A stretch of 64,000 nt of DNA from Acidimicrobiia bacterium (GCA_040881685.1 JBBECS010000003.1:85472-149471), one strand, 5' to 3'; numbered from the stretch's first letter, positions 32,782-42,075 are shown. Notes: generated by a model from the letters alone, not told the origin. Numbers and translations are program-made.

Positions 32782-34485
32782 GTGCCTCACGACCTCGTGC
32801 TGCGCGGCGGGACCGTCGTCGACGGGACCGGCCGCGACCGCGCTCGCGCCGACGTGGCAGTCGACGGCGACCGGATCACCGCGGTCGGCACCGTGGACGC
32901 TCCGGGGCGACGCGAGCTCGACGTCGACGGTCGGCTCGTGACGCCGGGTTTCGTCGACATCCACACGCACCTCGACGCCCAGCTCGCGTGGGATCCGACC
33001 GGCTCGTCGTCGTGCTTCCACGGTGTGACGACGGTTGCGGTCGGCAACTGCGGCGTCACGTTCGCGCCGGTCGGCCCGAACGATCACACCTACCTCGCCG
33101 AGATGATGGAGTCGGTCGAGGACATACCAGCGCGCAGCATCCTCGAAGGGCTGCCGTGGAACTGGGAGACGTACGGGGAGTACCTCGACTGGCTCGAGTC
33201 GACTCCCAAGGGCGTCAACGCCGGCGGCATGGTGGGTCACTGCGCGCTGCGCTACTACGCGATGGGCGAGCGAACCCTCGACGAGACCGCAGTGCCGACC
33301 GACGACGAGCTCGCGAAGATGACCGCGCTCGTCGACGAGGCGCTGGACTCCGGCGCGCTCGGCTTCTCGAGCTCGCGCACCTTGCGCCATCGCGTTCCCG
33401 ACGGGCGGTTCGTCCCTGGTACCTACGCGAGCCCCGACGAGCTCTTCGCATTCGCCGATGTGCTCGGGCGGCGCGGTCGCGGCGTGATCGAAGTCGCACC
33501 ACGATTCGACGGGGAGGGCCCCACACTCCCCCGCGTCGAATCGGAGATGGCGTGGATCGCCGAGGCCAGCCTGCGTTCCGGCCGCCCGATCACGTTCGGG
33601 CTGTCCCACACTCACAGCCAGGGCGAGCACTACCGCCGAGCGATCGAGCTCGCGCGCGAGGCGAACGCGCGAGGCGGCCACGTACGACCGCAGACCACGC
33701 CTCGCTTCATCGGCGTGCTCACGGGCATCGCACATCGAACCCCGTTCGACCACCACACCGCATGGCAGGCGCTCCAATCCCTCGCGCTCGGGGAGCGCCT
33801 CGCCATGTTGCGCGACCCCAGTGGGCGGGCCCGGCTCGTGGACGCTGCAAAGGATGACCGCGCCGGTCTCGACGTGTTCTTCGTGCTCAACGGCCCCGAC
33901 GGGGTGGCGCGTTACGACTGCCAGCCGGAGCGCTCGCTCGTCGCCGTTGCCGACGCACGCGGCGTCACGCCGGTCGAAGCGTTCATCGACCTCGCGATCG
34001 AGACCGATGGTGCGCTGCTGCTGTCGTGGCCACTCCTGAACCAGAGCGTCGACGCGATCGGCGAGATGCTGACGCAGCCGGAGGTCTTGTCCGGACTCGC
34101 CGACGCCGGCGCCCACGTAGGCCAGACAATGGACGCGAGCGCACCGACCTACCTGCTCACCTACTGGGTTCGTGAGCGACAGCTCCTCACGCTCGAAGAC
34201 GCGGTTCGACGCCTCACATCAGATACGGCGACGACGTTCGGTATCCCCGATCGCGGCATCCTGCGGGCGGGCGCGTTCGCCGATCTCAACGTCATCGACT
34301 GGGACGCGCTCGAGCTCCCCGTCCCCGAGTACGTGCATGACTTCCCGAACGGCGCCGGCCGGTATCTCGGCCGGGCCACGGGCTACGACGCCACGATCGT
34401 GAACGGCACCGTGTTCATGGAGCATGGCGAGCACACCGGCGCACTCACCGGCCGCGTCGTGCGGAGCACCTCAGCCCCTGTTTGA
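32782..34485 (+). CDS. N-acyl-D-amino-acid deacylase-like amidohydrolase
   Basis: 567-residue amidohydrolase-3/D-aminoacylase family enzyme. The metal motif is DIHTHLDAQ with His61 and His63, followed by GVTTVAVGNCGVTFAPV (the Cys typical of D-aminoacylases), SHTHSQG and the C-terminal DAGAHVGQ with the metal-binding Asp. RGILRAGAFADLNVID closes the beta-sandwich. In actinobacteria many such genes are catabolic with unknown substrates. Start chosen as GTG 32782 because the upstream ten residues have no similarity; no strong ribosome site is seen. Convergent with the MDR reductase gene 6 bp away. Confidence 0.92.
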   Translation: MPHDLVLRGGTVVDGTGRDRARADVAVDGDRITAVGTVDAPGRRELDVDGRLVTPGFVDIHTHLDAQLAWDPTGSSSCFHGVTTVAVGNCGVTFAPVGPNDHTYLAEMMESVEDIPARSILEGLPWNWETYGEYLDWLESTPKGVNAGGMVGHCALRYYAMGERTLDETAVPTDDELAKMTALVDEALDSGALGFSSSRTLRHRVPDGRFVPGTYASPDELFAFADVLGRRGRGVIEVAPRFDGEGPTLPRVESEMAWIAEASLRSGRPITFGLSHTHSQGEHYRRAIELAREANARGGHVRPQTTPRFIGVLTGIAHRTPFDHHTAWQALQSLALGERLAMLRDPSGRARLVDAAKDDRAGLDVFFVLNGPDGVARYDCQPERSLVAVADARGVTPVEAFIDLAIETDGALLLSWPLLNQSVDAIGEMLTQPEVLSGLADAGAHVGQTMDASAPTYLLTYWVRERQLLTLEDAVRRLTSDTATTFGIPDRGILRAGAFADLNVIDWDALELPVPEYVHDFPNGAGRYLGRATGYDATIVNGTVFMEHGEHTGALTGRVVRSTSAPV

Positions 34486-34491
34486 GGAACC

Positions 34492-35508
34492 TCAGTCGGC
34501 GTCGGGGTCGACCTTCACGAGGAGCTTCCCGGTGTTCTCGCCGGTGAACAGCATGTTGAGGGCGCGTGGTGCGTTCTCGAGCCCGTCGACGATCTGCTCG
34601 CGCGCTTGGAGCCGTCCCTCGAACGTCCACTCGAGAAGCTTCGCCGCCCCTTCGTCGAAGCGATCGAGGTAGTCGAGCACGAGGAACCCCTCCATGCGCG
34701 AGCGGGTGGCGATGAGCTTGAAGTAGTTGTGCATCGATTCCGGGAGACCCGACTCGTTGTAGCTGGAGATCGTGCCGCACATCGCCACCCGAGCATTGAG
34801 CGCGAGGCGGGCGAGGGCCTCGTCGAGGATGGTGCCACCGACGTTGTCGAAGTACACGTCGATGCCGTCAGGACACAACTCGTCGAGGCGCTTGGCGACG
34901 TCCTCGGTCTTGTAGTTGATGCACGCGTCGAACCCGAGGTCTTCCGTGACCCATGCGCACTTCTCGTCGGTCCCGGCAATGCCGATCACCTGGCAGCCGA
35001 GGATCTTGCCGATCTGGCCTGCCAGTGAGCCCACCGAGCCGGCCGCGCCTGAGATGACGACCGTGTCGCCCTCGCGCGCCTGCGCGATGTCGGTCATGCC
35101 GAAGTAGGCGGTCATCCCGCTCGAGCCGAGCACGTTGAGGACCGCCATCATCGGCACACCGTCCGGGACGACGCGTGCGAGCACGTCGGCCCCGACGACT
35201 GCATGCTCCTGCCATCCGAGCATTCCGGTGACGGTCGCGCCGACTGGGTAGGTGTCGCTGCGAGACTCGATCACCTTCCCGACACCGCCGCCGCGCATCA
35301 CCTCGCCGATCTCCACCGGCGGGAGGTACGACGGCTCCTCGCGGATCCAGACCCGGTTCGTCGGGTCGATCGACAAGTACGCCATTCGCACGAGCGCTTC
35401 CCCGTCATTCAGCTCTGGGGCGTCGGACTCCACCAACTCGAACGTGTCGTCATCGACCATGCCGACGGGCCGCTGTGCAAGCCGGAGCTGACGATTCCTC
35501 GTGGCCAT
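34492..35508 (-). CDS. NADP-dependent MDR oxidoreductase (leukotriene B4 12-hydroxydehydrogenase/CurA type)
   Basis: 338-residue zinc-independent medium-chain reductase that typically reduces the double bond of alpha,beta-unsaturated ketones. N-terminal QLRLAQRPVGMV and YLSIDPTNRVWI (family: DPYMRxxM-like), then LGSSGMTAYFGM, the nucleotide-binding VVISGAAGSVGSLAGQIGKI, and YFDNVGG followed by CGTISSYN. The substrate is unknown. Start ATG 35508. It follows the ABC permease gene by 4 bp and so may be co-transcribed with the exporter genes upstream. Confidence 0.94.
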   Translation of the reverse strand: MATRNRQLRLAQRPVGMVDDDTFELVESDAPELNDGEALVRMAYLSIDPTNRVWIREEPSYLPPVEIGEVMRGGGVGKVIESRSDTYPVGATVTGMLGWQEHAVVGADVLARVVPDGVPMMAVLNVLGSSGMTAYFGMTDIAQAREGDTVVISGAAGSVGSLAGQIGKILGCQVIGIAGTDEKCAWVTEDLGFDACINYKTEDVAKRLDELCPDGIDVYFDNVGGTILDEALARLALNARVAMCGTISSYNESGLPESMHNYFKLIATRSRMEGFLVLDYLDRFDEGAAKLLEWTFEGRLQAREQIVDGLENAPRALNMLFTGENTGKLLVKVDPDAD

Positions 35509-35512
35509 GGCG

Positions 35513-36367
35513 CTATTCCGTCCGGTCGAACAACTTGACAGCAAGCAGCAGCATTGCTGCGCCGAAGCCAAGGGTGATGAGCGCATCGGCCCAGAGCGGC
35601 ACCGTCCAGCCGAGGACGTCGAGCTTCGCGGTTGTGGGCAGCACCGTTCGTCGGATGGCGTCGATCGGGTACGTCGCCGGATTGAGACGGGTGATCACCC
35701 CGAGCCACTCCGGGAGCTGGACCAGCGGGAAGATCGCGCCGGAGAGGAACAGCATCGGCTGCATCACCAACGCCATCACCATCTGGAAGCTCTCCATGCG
35801 CTGCATCCGGCTCCCGATCACGATGCCGAACGCCGTGAGCGCGAACGCCAGCAGCAGCAGGAAGCCGAACATCTGGAAGAAGCTGGCGACCGTGAACGAC
35901 ACGCCGACCACCGGGGCCACGACCACCAGCACGATGCCTTGGAGCACCGACACCGATCCGCCGCCGAGTGCCTTGCCGATCACGAGTGACGATCGCGAGA
36001 TCGGTGCCACCATCATCTCGCGCATGAAGCCGAACTCGCGATCCCACACGATCGCCATGGCGGAGAACAGCGCCGAGGTGAGCACCGACATCCCGAGGAT
36101 TCCGGGGAACAGGTACTGCTGGTAATCCACGCCACCAGCTCCGCGGCTGCCGATCGCGCCCTCAAGACCCGCCCCGAGCACGAACAGGAACAACAGAGGC
36201 TGCGCGATGCCCGAGATCAGCCGGGTCGGCATCCGGAACAGTCGGATGATGTCGCGGCGCCAGATCATGAGCGCGGCGCGGACGTTGCGGGCGAACGCGC
36301 CGTCACGGCGGACGTCGGCGTGCTTGGTGATGGTCATCTCGCTGGTTCGTACGGCAGCGTCGGCCAT
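35513..36367 (-). CDS. ABC-2 type transporter permease (DrrB-like)
   Basis: 284-residue membrane component of an ABC exporter. A cytoplasmic N-terminus leads into RRDIIRLFRMPTRLISGIAQPLLFLFVLGAG, followed by five further hydrophobic segments. The conserved ABC-2 stretch LSGAIFPLVQLPEWLGVITRLNPATYPIDAIR lies near the C-terminus. ATG 36367 overlaps the stop of the ATPase gene by one base. The pair resembles drug or lipid exporters such as DrrAB; cargo unknown. Confidence 0.94.
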   Translation of the reverse strand: MADAAVRTSEMTITKHADVRRDGAFARNVRAALMIWRRDIIRLFRMPTRLISGIAQPLLFLFVLGAGLEGAIGSRGAGGVDYQQYLFPGILGMSVLTSALFSAMAIVWDREFGFMREMMVAPISRSSLVIGKALGGGSVSVLQGIVLVVVAPVVGVSFTVASFFQMFGFLLLLAFALTAFGIVIGSRMQRMESFQMVMALVMQPMLFLSGAIFPLVQLPEWLGVITRLNPATYPIDAIRRTVLPTTAKLDVLGWTVPLWADALITLGFGAAMLLLAVKLFDRTE

Positions 36368-37362
36368 CAGCTGCCTTCCTTCCGGAAGCCACGAACCATC
36401 GGGTTCATCTTGAAGCGGTCGGTGGCACCTGCTTCCGCGTCCCTGATGTCACGCCCCGTGTACTCGATGAACACATCGTCGAGGCTGGGGCGATGCATCG
36501 CGACGTTCTGGACGTTCACCGTCAGGAGCCCGAAGAGTCGCGGCACGAATGACTCACCCTCGGGCACGCGCAGCCGTAGGCCCTCGTCGGTGAGCTCACC
36601 GGTGATCCCCAGCTCACGCTCGATCTGCTCGAGCGCGAGCCGGTCGTCACTCGTTTCGAGCGTCACCGTGTCGAGCCCGACCGAGTTCTTGAGCGCGTCG
36701 GGAGTGTCGATGGCGACGATTCGTCCCTGGTCGATGATCGCGATGCGGTCGCATCGCTCCGCCTCGTCCATGTAGTGCGTGGTGAGGAACATCGTCGTTT
36801 CCTCGCGTTCGCGCAACGTATCGACGTAGTCCCAGATGTGGACGCGCGTCTGCGGGTCGAGGCCGATCGTGGGCTCATCGAGGAACAGCACACGTGGTGA
36901 GTGCAAGAGTCCGCGCGCGATCTCGAGCCGGCGCTTCATGCCTCCTGAATAGAAGCGCACTTGCTGATCGGCGCGTTCGGTGAGTCCCACCATCTCGAGC
37001 AAAGGAGCCGCGCGCTCGCGCACACTCCCGGCGGGGTAGCCGTAGAGGACCGCGTGGAAGCTCAGGTTCTCGGCGCCCGTGAGGTAGTCGTCGAGCGTGA
37101 GCTCCTGGAACACGAGGCCGATGCTCGAACGGACGGCCCCCGGCTCGGTCCCCACGTCGTACCCGGCCACCCGCGCCGACCCGGCGCTTGGTCGCAGCAG
37201 GGTGCAGAGGATCGAGATCGTCGTGGTCTTGCCCGCACCGTTCGGGCCGAGGAACCCGAAGAGCTCCCCCGGTTCAACCGTGAACGACACATCGTCGACG
37301 GCCGTGAACTCGCCGAAGCGGCGCACGAGACCATCGACCTCGATCGCAGGTGCGGTGCCCAT
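36367..37362 (-). CDS. ABC transporter ATP-binding protein (DrrA-like)
   Basis: 331-residue ATPase partner of the ABC-2 permease. Walker A is GPNGAGKTT, the Q-loop is VFQE, the signature is YSGGMKRRLEIARG, Walker B is VLFLDEPTIGLD and the H-loop His is in TTHYMDEAE. The C-terminal 90 residues form the DrrA-type regulatory extension (MHRPSLDDVFIEYTGRDIRD). Such pairs export polyketides, lipids or drugs. It begins 48 bp from the divergent unknown gene at 37411. Confidence 0.95.
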   Translation of the reverse strand: MGTAPAIEVDGLVRRFGEFTAVDDVSFTVEPGELFGFLGPNGAGKTTTISILCTLLRPSAGSARVAGYDVGTEPGAVRSSIGLVFQELTLDDYLTGAENLSFHAVLYGYPAGSVRERAAPLLEMVGLTERADQQVRFYSGGMKRRLEIARGLLHSPRVLFLDEPTIGLDPQTRVHIWDYVDTLREREETTMFLTTHYMDEAERCDRIAIIDQGRIVAIDTPDALKNSVGLDTVTLETSDDRLALEQIERELGITGELTDEGLRLRVPEGESFVPRLFGLLTVNVQNVAMHRPSLDDVFIEYTGRDIRDAEAGATDRFKMNPMVRGFRKEGS

Positions 37363-37410
37363 CGGCGGCAGTCTCTCACTTGGCCTCGCGGTCCCCGCGA
37401 GGATGGGACG

Positions 37411-38394
37411 GTGGACAACGACGAGCTCGACGAAGCAGTGCGCCGGGCCGACCTCGACGACCTCCTACGCATGGTCGACACACTGTGCTCGGTACGCGAC
37501 TGGGACGGACTCGAGACGCTGCGGGATCGCTGTGCACGTGGCCACGAGACCGGCCGTCAGCTGTGGCCGGTGGCGTCCCACTCGGCGTACCGCCTCGCGC
37601 TCGAAGCCCCGGCACCGTGGGCGGCTGCAATGCTCGGCGACGACAGCGCCACATTCTCGCTCGGCCCGCTCCCCGAGGTCGCGGCGCAAGCCCACGAGTG
37701 GCACGACCTCGCGCCACATGTGCCTCGTGGCGTGCCCGCCGTGCTCGCCGCCCATGAACGCGTGATGCGCGGCGAGGACCTCTCCGACGTCGAGCTGCCC
37801 GGCCCAGCGGTCCTCGAGGTGCCGCTGAAGCTCATGGAGTGGGAGCCGCGCTACGCGCTTGCCGAGTACCGACCCGACGAGGCCGACTTCCCGATGCCTG
37901 ACGTCCCGACGCTGCAACCAGCGGCGTTGCCGCCGGCACCCGGCGAGATCGAACGTGACGAGGCGAGCCGAGCACTCGTCGAGCTCGTGCGCGCATGGAC
38001 GACCGGGTCGGACGGACACGCTGACGCCGTGTCCGTGCGCGGAGGTTCACTCGATGCGATCGCCGCGCTCGGTCACCGCCAGGCTCGTGCGGCACCGATC
38101 GACGCGGCGCGCGCGATGGCGCTGATGGCTTGGGCTGCCGCCAGCGGTGGCGCTCACGGCCGACGCGCGGGGGCGGCCGCGGGACGATTCGGCGCGTGGT
38201 GGGCCGCTGGCGCACTCACCGACCTCCTCGACGTGTGGCCGCCCGATCCCGATCGGTTGGGAGCGGAGCTAGCGCGGTTGGAGTTCGTGACCTGGGAGGG
38301 CGGTGAGTCCGACACCGGCTGGCGTCTGCATCTGGCGGTTGCGGACGACGCTCGGGGCCGCGCGTGGGCGATGGGCGGCACCGATGCGCGCTGA
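37411..38394 (+). CDS. Conserved-looking actinobacterial protein of unknown function
   Basis: 327 residues, mostly alpha-helical by appearance and rich in Ala, Asp and Arg. It starts MDNDELDEAVRRADLDDLLRMVD. The N-terminal half has helical pairs (WDGLETLRDRCARGHETG, WPVASHSAYRLALEAPAPWAAAML) and the C-terminal half contains GRRAGAAAGRFGAWWAAGALTDLLD and WEGGESDTGWRLHLAV. No catalytic motif, signal or membrane span is visible. I do not recognise the family. The start is GTG 37411 with GAGG eight bases upstream; the open frame further upstream is a shadow of the ABC ATPase. It precedes the thioesterase gene by 3 bp, so the two are likely an operon. Confidence 0.78.
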   Translation: MDNDELDEAVRRADLDDLLRMVDTLCSVRDWDGLETLRDRCARGHETGRQLWPVASHSAYRLALEAPAPWAAAMLGDDSATFSLGPLPEVAAQAHEWHDLAPHVPRGVPAVLAAHERVMRGEDLSDVELPGPAVLEVPLKLMEWEPRYALAEYRPDEADFPMPDVPTLQPAALPPAPGEIERDEASRALVELVRAWTTGSDGHADAVSVRGGSLDAIAALGHRQARAAPIDAARAMALMAWAAASGGAHGRRAGAAAGRFGAWWAAGALTDLLDVWPPDPDRLGAELARLEFVTWEGGESDTGWRLHLAVADDARGRAWAMGGTDAR

Positions 38395-38397
38395 TCT

Positions 38398-39378
38398 GTG
38401 TCGCGTCCTGACTCGTACAATCGTGGGCTGCCCTCCCACGCACTGAGCTTCTTCGGCCTCGAGTCGATCGACGAGCGGCGTTGGCGCATGCCCGTCGTCC
38501 GCGGGTTGTGCTCAGGGATGGGAACGCTGTTCGGAGGGTGCGCGCTCGGCGCATCGATCGAGATCCTCGAGCACATGACGGAGAGGCCGCTGGTGTGGGC
38601 CACCGCGCAGTTCTTGGAGTTCGCGCGCCCGCCGTCCGTCGTCGAGCTCGAAGCAACGGAGGTTGTGCACGGGCACGCGTCCTCGCAGGCGCGCGTGCTC
38701 GCGCACGTCGACGGTCAAGAGATCTTCACGGTCGTCGCCGCGCTCGGGCGACGCACGTTGCCGTGGGAGGGCGAGTGGGCAGTCCGGCCGGACCTGCCGT
38801 CGGTGGCAGACAGCAAGCCGCGCCCGCTCGCACCCCGTTTCGAGGGCACGATCGCAGAGCGGCTCGCCATGCGCCTTGCGAACGGGAGAGACACCGAGCA
38901 CCTCGACGGCACGCCGACGCCTGACGGGCGAAGCGCGCTGTGGGTGCGGGTGCCCTTCGGCACCGAGGCGACAGCGGCCGCGCTCGCGATCGTGGCCGAC
39001 TACGTGCCTTTCGGGGTGGGCCAGGCCCTCGGACACCAGATCTCGGGCAACAGCATCGACAACACGCTGCGCCTGGTCCGGGCGGGTACGACGGAGTGGG
39101 TGCTTGCCGACGTGCGGGTACAGGCGGTGTCCGGTGGATTCGGGCACGGCGTCGTACACCTGTGGGCGGAGGACGGCACACTGCTGGCGACCGCAAGCCA
39201 GTCCGTCATCGTGCGCGACCAGCACACCGGGTCGGATGACCCGGAGCGGCGAACGTCCCAACCGGCGGCGGTGAGGCGACCGGGCGGCTTTGCCGACCCG
39301 GCGCCGGCGGAGACGAAGCCTGCGGAGTCGACCAGAGATGCAGGTACCCTGCCGCCGAGTGAGCCCGACCAAGGTTGA
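38398..39378 (+). CDS. Double-hotdog acyl-CoA thioesterase-like protein
   Basis: 326 residues. Two tandem hotdog-fold halves can be seen: one around GLCSGMGTLFGGCALGASIEILEHMTERPLVWATAQFLEFARPP, the second around DYVPFGVGQALGHQISGNSIDNTLRLV and WVLADVRVQAVSGGFGHGVVHLWAEDG. This is the TesB/4HBT_3 type arrangement of acyl-CoA thioesterases. The C-terminal 60 residues are Pro- and acid-rich and look disordered. The start is GTG 38398, 3 bp after the unknown gene. An LLM oxidoreductase gene follows by 13 bp. Substrate unknown. Confidence 0.86.
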   Translation: MSRPDSYNRGLPSHALSFFGLESIDERRWRMPVVRGLCSGMGTLFGGCALGASIEILEHMTERPLVWATAQFLEFARPPSVVELEATEVVHGHASSQARVLAHVDGQEIFTVVAALGRRTLPWEGEWAVRPDLPSVADSKPRPLAPRFEGTIAERLAMRLANGRDTEHLDGTPTPDGRSALWVRVPFGTEATAAALAIVADYVPFGVGQALGHQISGNSIDNTLRLVRAGTTEWVLADVRVQAVSGGFGHGVVHLWAEDGTLLATASQSVIVRDQHTGSDDPERRTSQPAAVRRPGGFADPAPAETKPAESTRDAGTLPPSEPDQG

Positions 39379-39391
39379 TGAGGCAAGCCAA

Positions 39392-40354
39392 ATGAGTGTG
39401 CCTCAGCGCTTCGGGATCACGGTCCCGTTCGAGGGCGTCCCGTTGCACGAGCACAAGGCGTGGTTCGAAGAGCTGGAGCGCCTCGGGTACACCGATGTGT
39501 GGTCAGCCGAGGCCGGGGCCTTCGACGCGTTCACGCCGCTCGCGCTCGCGGCGGCGTGGGCACCGTCGCTCCGGCTCGGTACCGCGATCGTGCCTGCGTA
39601 CACGCGCGGAGCGGCCACGATCGCTCAGACGGTCGCCGCGATGTGCTCAGCCGCGCCTGGTCGATTCGCGCTCGGAATCGGCGCGTCGTCCGACGTGATC
39701 GTGCACAACTGGAACGGCATCCCGTTCGAGCATCCGTACCAGCGAGTGCGCGACACCATCCGCTTCCTGCGGGCCGCGCTCGCCGGCGAAAAGGTGACTG
39801 CCGAGTACGAGACGTTCGCGGTGAAGGGGTTCCGGCTCGGTGCTGCGGTTCCTGAGATGCCGCCGATCCTCGTTGCTGCGTTGCGTCCCGGCATGCTGCG
39901 CCTCGCCGGCCGCGAGGGTGACGGCGCGATCATCAACTGGCTGTCGGCCGAAGACGTCAAGACGGTGGTGCCTCATGTGGGCGAGGGCAAGGAGATCGTT
40001 GCCCGTATCTTCGTGCTCGCCACCACCGACCGCGACCTCGTGCGTTTCGTGGGTCGACGCTCGATCGCCGCGTACCTGAACGTGCCCGTCTACGCGCAAT
40101 TCCACGAGTGGCTCGGGCGCGGCGCCGCACTCGCTCCGATGTGGGACGCCTGGAAGTCGGGCGACCGTGCCGCGGCAACCGAGGCGATCCCCGACGAGCT
40201 CGTCGACCAGCTCATCGTGCACGGCACGGCCGACGAGATCCGCGAGCACCTGGCTCGGTTCACCGCCAACGGTGTGACGACTCCCGCGCCGGCGATCCTC
40301 GGTTCGGGCGAAGAGGTGCGAGAGGTCGTGCGGGCGCTGGCGCCCGGAGCCTGA
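39392..40354 (+). CDS. LLM class F420-dependent oxidoreductase-like protein
   Basis: 320-residue luciferase-like TIM-barrel protein. Family features are GITVPFEGVPLHEHKAWFEELERLGYTDVWSAEAGAFDAFTPLALAAAW, LGTAIVPAYTRGAATIAQTVA, GRFALGIGASSDVIVHNWNG (cofactor phosphate loop) and the terminal AEIREHLARFTANGV-like helix. F420 rather than FMN use is inferred from similarity to actinobacterial members. The start is ATG 39392 with GAGG about ten bases upstream. It is the third gene of the unknown/thioesterase/LLM run and is convergent with the desaturase gene. Confidence 0.92.
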   Translation: MSVPQRFGITVPFEGVPLHEHKAWFEELERLGYTDVWSAEAGAFDAFTPLALAAAWAPSLRLGTAIVPAYTRGAATIAQTVAAMCSAAPGRFALGIGASSDVIVHNWNGIPFEHPYQRVRDTIRFLRAALAGEKVTAEYETFAVKGFRLGAAVPEMPPILVAALRPGMLRLAGREGDGAIINWLSAEDVKTVVPHVGEGKEIVARIFVLATTDRDLVRFVGRRSIAAYLNVPVYAQFHEWLGRGAALAPMWDAWKSGDRAAATEAIPDELVDQLIVHGTADEIREHLARFTANGVTTPAPAILGSGEEVREVVRALAPGA

Positions 40355-40386
40355 TTCTGCTCTCGGCGCGGTCGCCCGTTCTGGAG

Positions 40387-41121
40387 CTAGCCCGCGACCG
40401 AGACGGCGTCGCGGGTCCGTTGGCGGATCTTCGCCAGTCGGAGCGCGGCCAGCAGTCGGACCGTCCACCAACCGAAGTCGATCTCACCGAAGCGCTCGGA
40501 GAATCGCGCGGAGGTAGGCGCGTTGTGGTGGTTGTTGTGCAGGCCCTCGCCCAGCGTGAAGAGCGCGAGAACTCGGCCGTTCGTGGCCTTGTTGTCGTGG
40601 GGTCGACTGCCGTGCGTGTGCCCGACGGCATTGATCGCGCCCGACATCATCAGATAGGTGACCGCGTGTACTACGGCCGCAACCAGGCCGGTCTGCCAGC
40701 CGAAGATGAGACACGAGATCGTGACGCCGACGCCGAGACCGAGGAACGCGTGGTCGAGCAGGAACTTGTCCAGGCGATCGGGCGGAAGGTCGCGCGCGTA
40801 CTTGGTCACGGTCTCACCGTCGCGCGCCGTGCGGCGGTAGAGCGCCGCGTTCGCCAGCTGCACACGCCAGAATCCCAGGACGATCGGGCTGTGAGGGTCG
40901 CCCGGCGTGTCGCTCGCCGCGTGGTGCTTGCGGTGAACCGCCGCCCATTCACGAGCGCGCATCCCGGTGGAGATCCAGAGGAAGAAGCGCAGGACCATCG
41001 CCGCGGCCGGGTGCACCGTGATCGCCCGGTGGGCGAGACCACGATGGAGGTAGACGGTGGTGGCGAGCGTCGCGACCTGGGCGATGACGAAGCCGGCGGC
41101 GATGCCGAGCAGCAGATTCAT
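40387..41121 (-). CDS. Membrane fatty acid (acyl-CoA) desaturase
   Basis: 244-residue integral membrane di-iron desaturase. The three His boxes are HRGLAH (26-31), HRKHHAASD, and HNNHHN, with the pattern of delta-9 acyl-CoA desaturases. Four hydrophobic segments surround them. It introduces a double bond into an acyl chain and so adjusts membrane fluidity. The N-terminus is shorter than in many relatives but the first His box is complete. No electron-donor gene is adjacent. The start is ATG 41121; the upstream neighbour on the same strand is 49 bp away. Confidence 0.93.
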   Translation of the reverse strand: MNLLLGIAAGFVIAQVATLATTVYLHRGLAHRAITVHPAAAMVLRFFLWISTGMRAREWAAVHRKHHAASDTPGDPHSPIVLGFWRVQLANAALYRRTARDGETVTKYARDLPPDRLDKFLLDHAFLGLGVGVTISCLIFGWQTGLVAAVVHAVTYLMMSGAINAVGHTHGSRPHDNKATNGRVLALFTLGEGLHNNHHNAPTSARFSERFGEIDFGWWTVRLLAALRLAKIRQRTRDAVSVAG

Positions 41122-41170
41122 CGCTCGACGGTAGCGGACGCAAGCGCCTCTCCTGGAAGCAGACGCTCGA

Positions 41171-41911
41171 TCAGAACTTCGTGTCCTCGCGCCAACGCTC
41201 CAGCAACGCCCGGTCGCCGAAGACCTCCAGCGGGTCGATCGCCCCTCGCCCCATCACCCAGGCCAGCAAGCTCGACGCCGGAGCACGGGCGGCCACGTCA
41301 CCCTTGCCGTGCGTGCGCTCGACGTCGAGGCCCGACGCCCCGAGCCGGAGCATCCATTCGCCCTCGACATCGGTGCAATGCAGATGGATGGTCTCGCCGG
41401 CTCCGCTTCGCTCCTCACGCCACGCCATGTTCGGGAGCAGCGTCACCCACTCGTCGATGCCATCCGCGGCGAGGTGCGCGTCGATCGGCTGCGCCGTGCC
41501 GGCGGCGAGTTGCGCATCCACGCGGTGCATGGCGGTCTCGTGCGCCTGACGTCGTTGCCAGAAGCCGATGGTTGCGGGTGGGGCCCACGTCCAGCACGCG
41601 TCCTCGGGTGACCGGGACGCCAAGGTGTCGGCGAGCTCCGTCGCGCCTTCGCGAACCCACGCCGGTCGGGCGGCAACGTCATCCGGGGACTTGATGCCCG
41701 AGTCACGCGAGCTCGTGAACGAATCCGACGGCTCGCGGTTGCAGGACAGGGCGGCCCAGCGATGCACCACGCCGATGTGGTCCAAGAGATCGGCAACATT
41801 CCACTTCGGACACGACGGCACCGGTGCATCGAGCCCGGCTTGTTCGGCCGCGTCGACGAGTGCCGAGGCGTTCTCGCGAATCGCGCCGATGTAGTCGATG
41901 TCTGTGGGCAT
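41171..41911 (-). CDS. Maleylpyruvate isomerase family (mycothiol-dependent DinB fold) protein
   Basis: 246 residues. The N-terminal DinB-like four-helix domain has the three expected metal His positions: DLLDHIGVVHRW (His in LLDHIG) and RQAHETAMHRVD. The C-terminal domain (from about 150) is of the MDMPI_C/SCP2-like type with EWMLRLGASGL and LLAWVMGRGA. Many actinobacterial proteins of this kind use mycothiol; true maleylpyruvate isomerase activity is only one possibility. The start is ATG 41911. The 164-bp gap upstream is filled by one copy of each hairpin repeat family. Confidence 0.9.
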   Translation of the reverse strand: MPTDIDYIGAIRENASALVDAAEQAGLDAPVPSCPKWNVADLLDHIGVVHRWAALSCNREPSDSFTSSRDSGIKSPDDVAARPAWVREGATELADTLASRSPEDACWTWAPPATIGFWQRRQAHETAMHRVDAQLAAGTAQPIDAHLAADGIDEWVTLLPNMAWREERSGAGETIHLHCTDVEGEWMLRLGASGLDVERTHGKGDVAARAPASSLLAWVMGRGAIDPLEVFGDRALLERWREDTKF

Positions 41912-41928
41912 GCCGAGAGGCTACCGAC

Positions 41929-41965
41929 CGAGCCGCACGTACCCTGCGGCGCAGGTAGCCGGGGG
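41929..41965 (-). repeat. Family-2 (R2) hairpin repeat, inverted copy
   Basis: On the minus strand CCCCGGCT, CTGCG, then CCGCAGG, loop GTA and CGTGCGG with one mismatch, then CTCGG. It aligns with the centre of the 17008 copy. A family-1 copy in the opposite orientation starts 20 nt further on. Confidence 0.55.
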
Positions 41966-41984
41966 CCGAGCGCCCCGGCGCGAA

Positions 41985-42044
41985 GGCGGCGGCTTTGCCG
42001 ACCGCCGGAGCAGGAGTCGTCGCTCGCGACGACGACCAATGGAG
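41985..42044 (+). repeat. Family-1 (R1) double-hairpin repeat, 60 nt
   Basis: It matches the copy at 52348-52407 at 53 of 60 positions by hand. The second hairpin is GTCGTCG (42016-42022), loop CTCG, CGACGAC (42027-42033). In the other copies it is GGCGTCG/CGACGCC, so a G-C pair has become T-A with both partners changed. It ends GACCAATGGAG. It lies in the gap between the SRAP gene and the maleylpyruvate isomerase-like gene. Confidence 0.75.
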
Positions 42045-42075
42045 GCGTAGCGCCGAGAGCGGGAAGGAGATGAGA

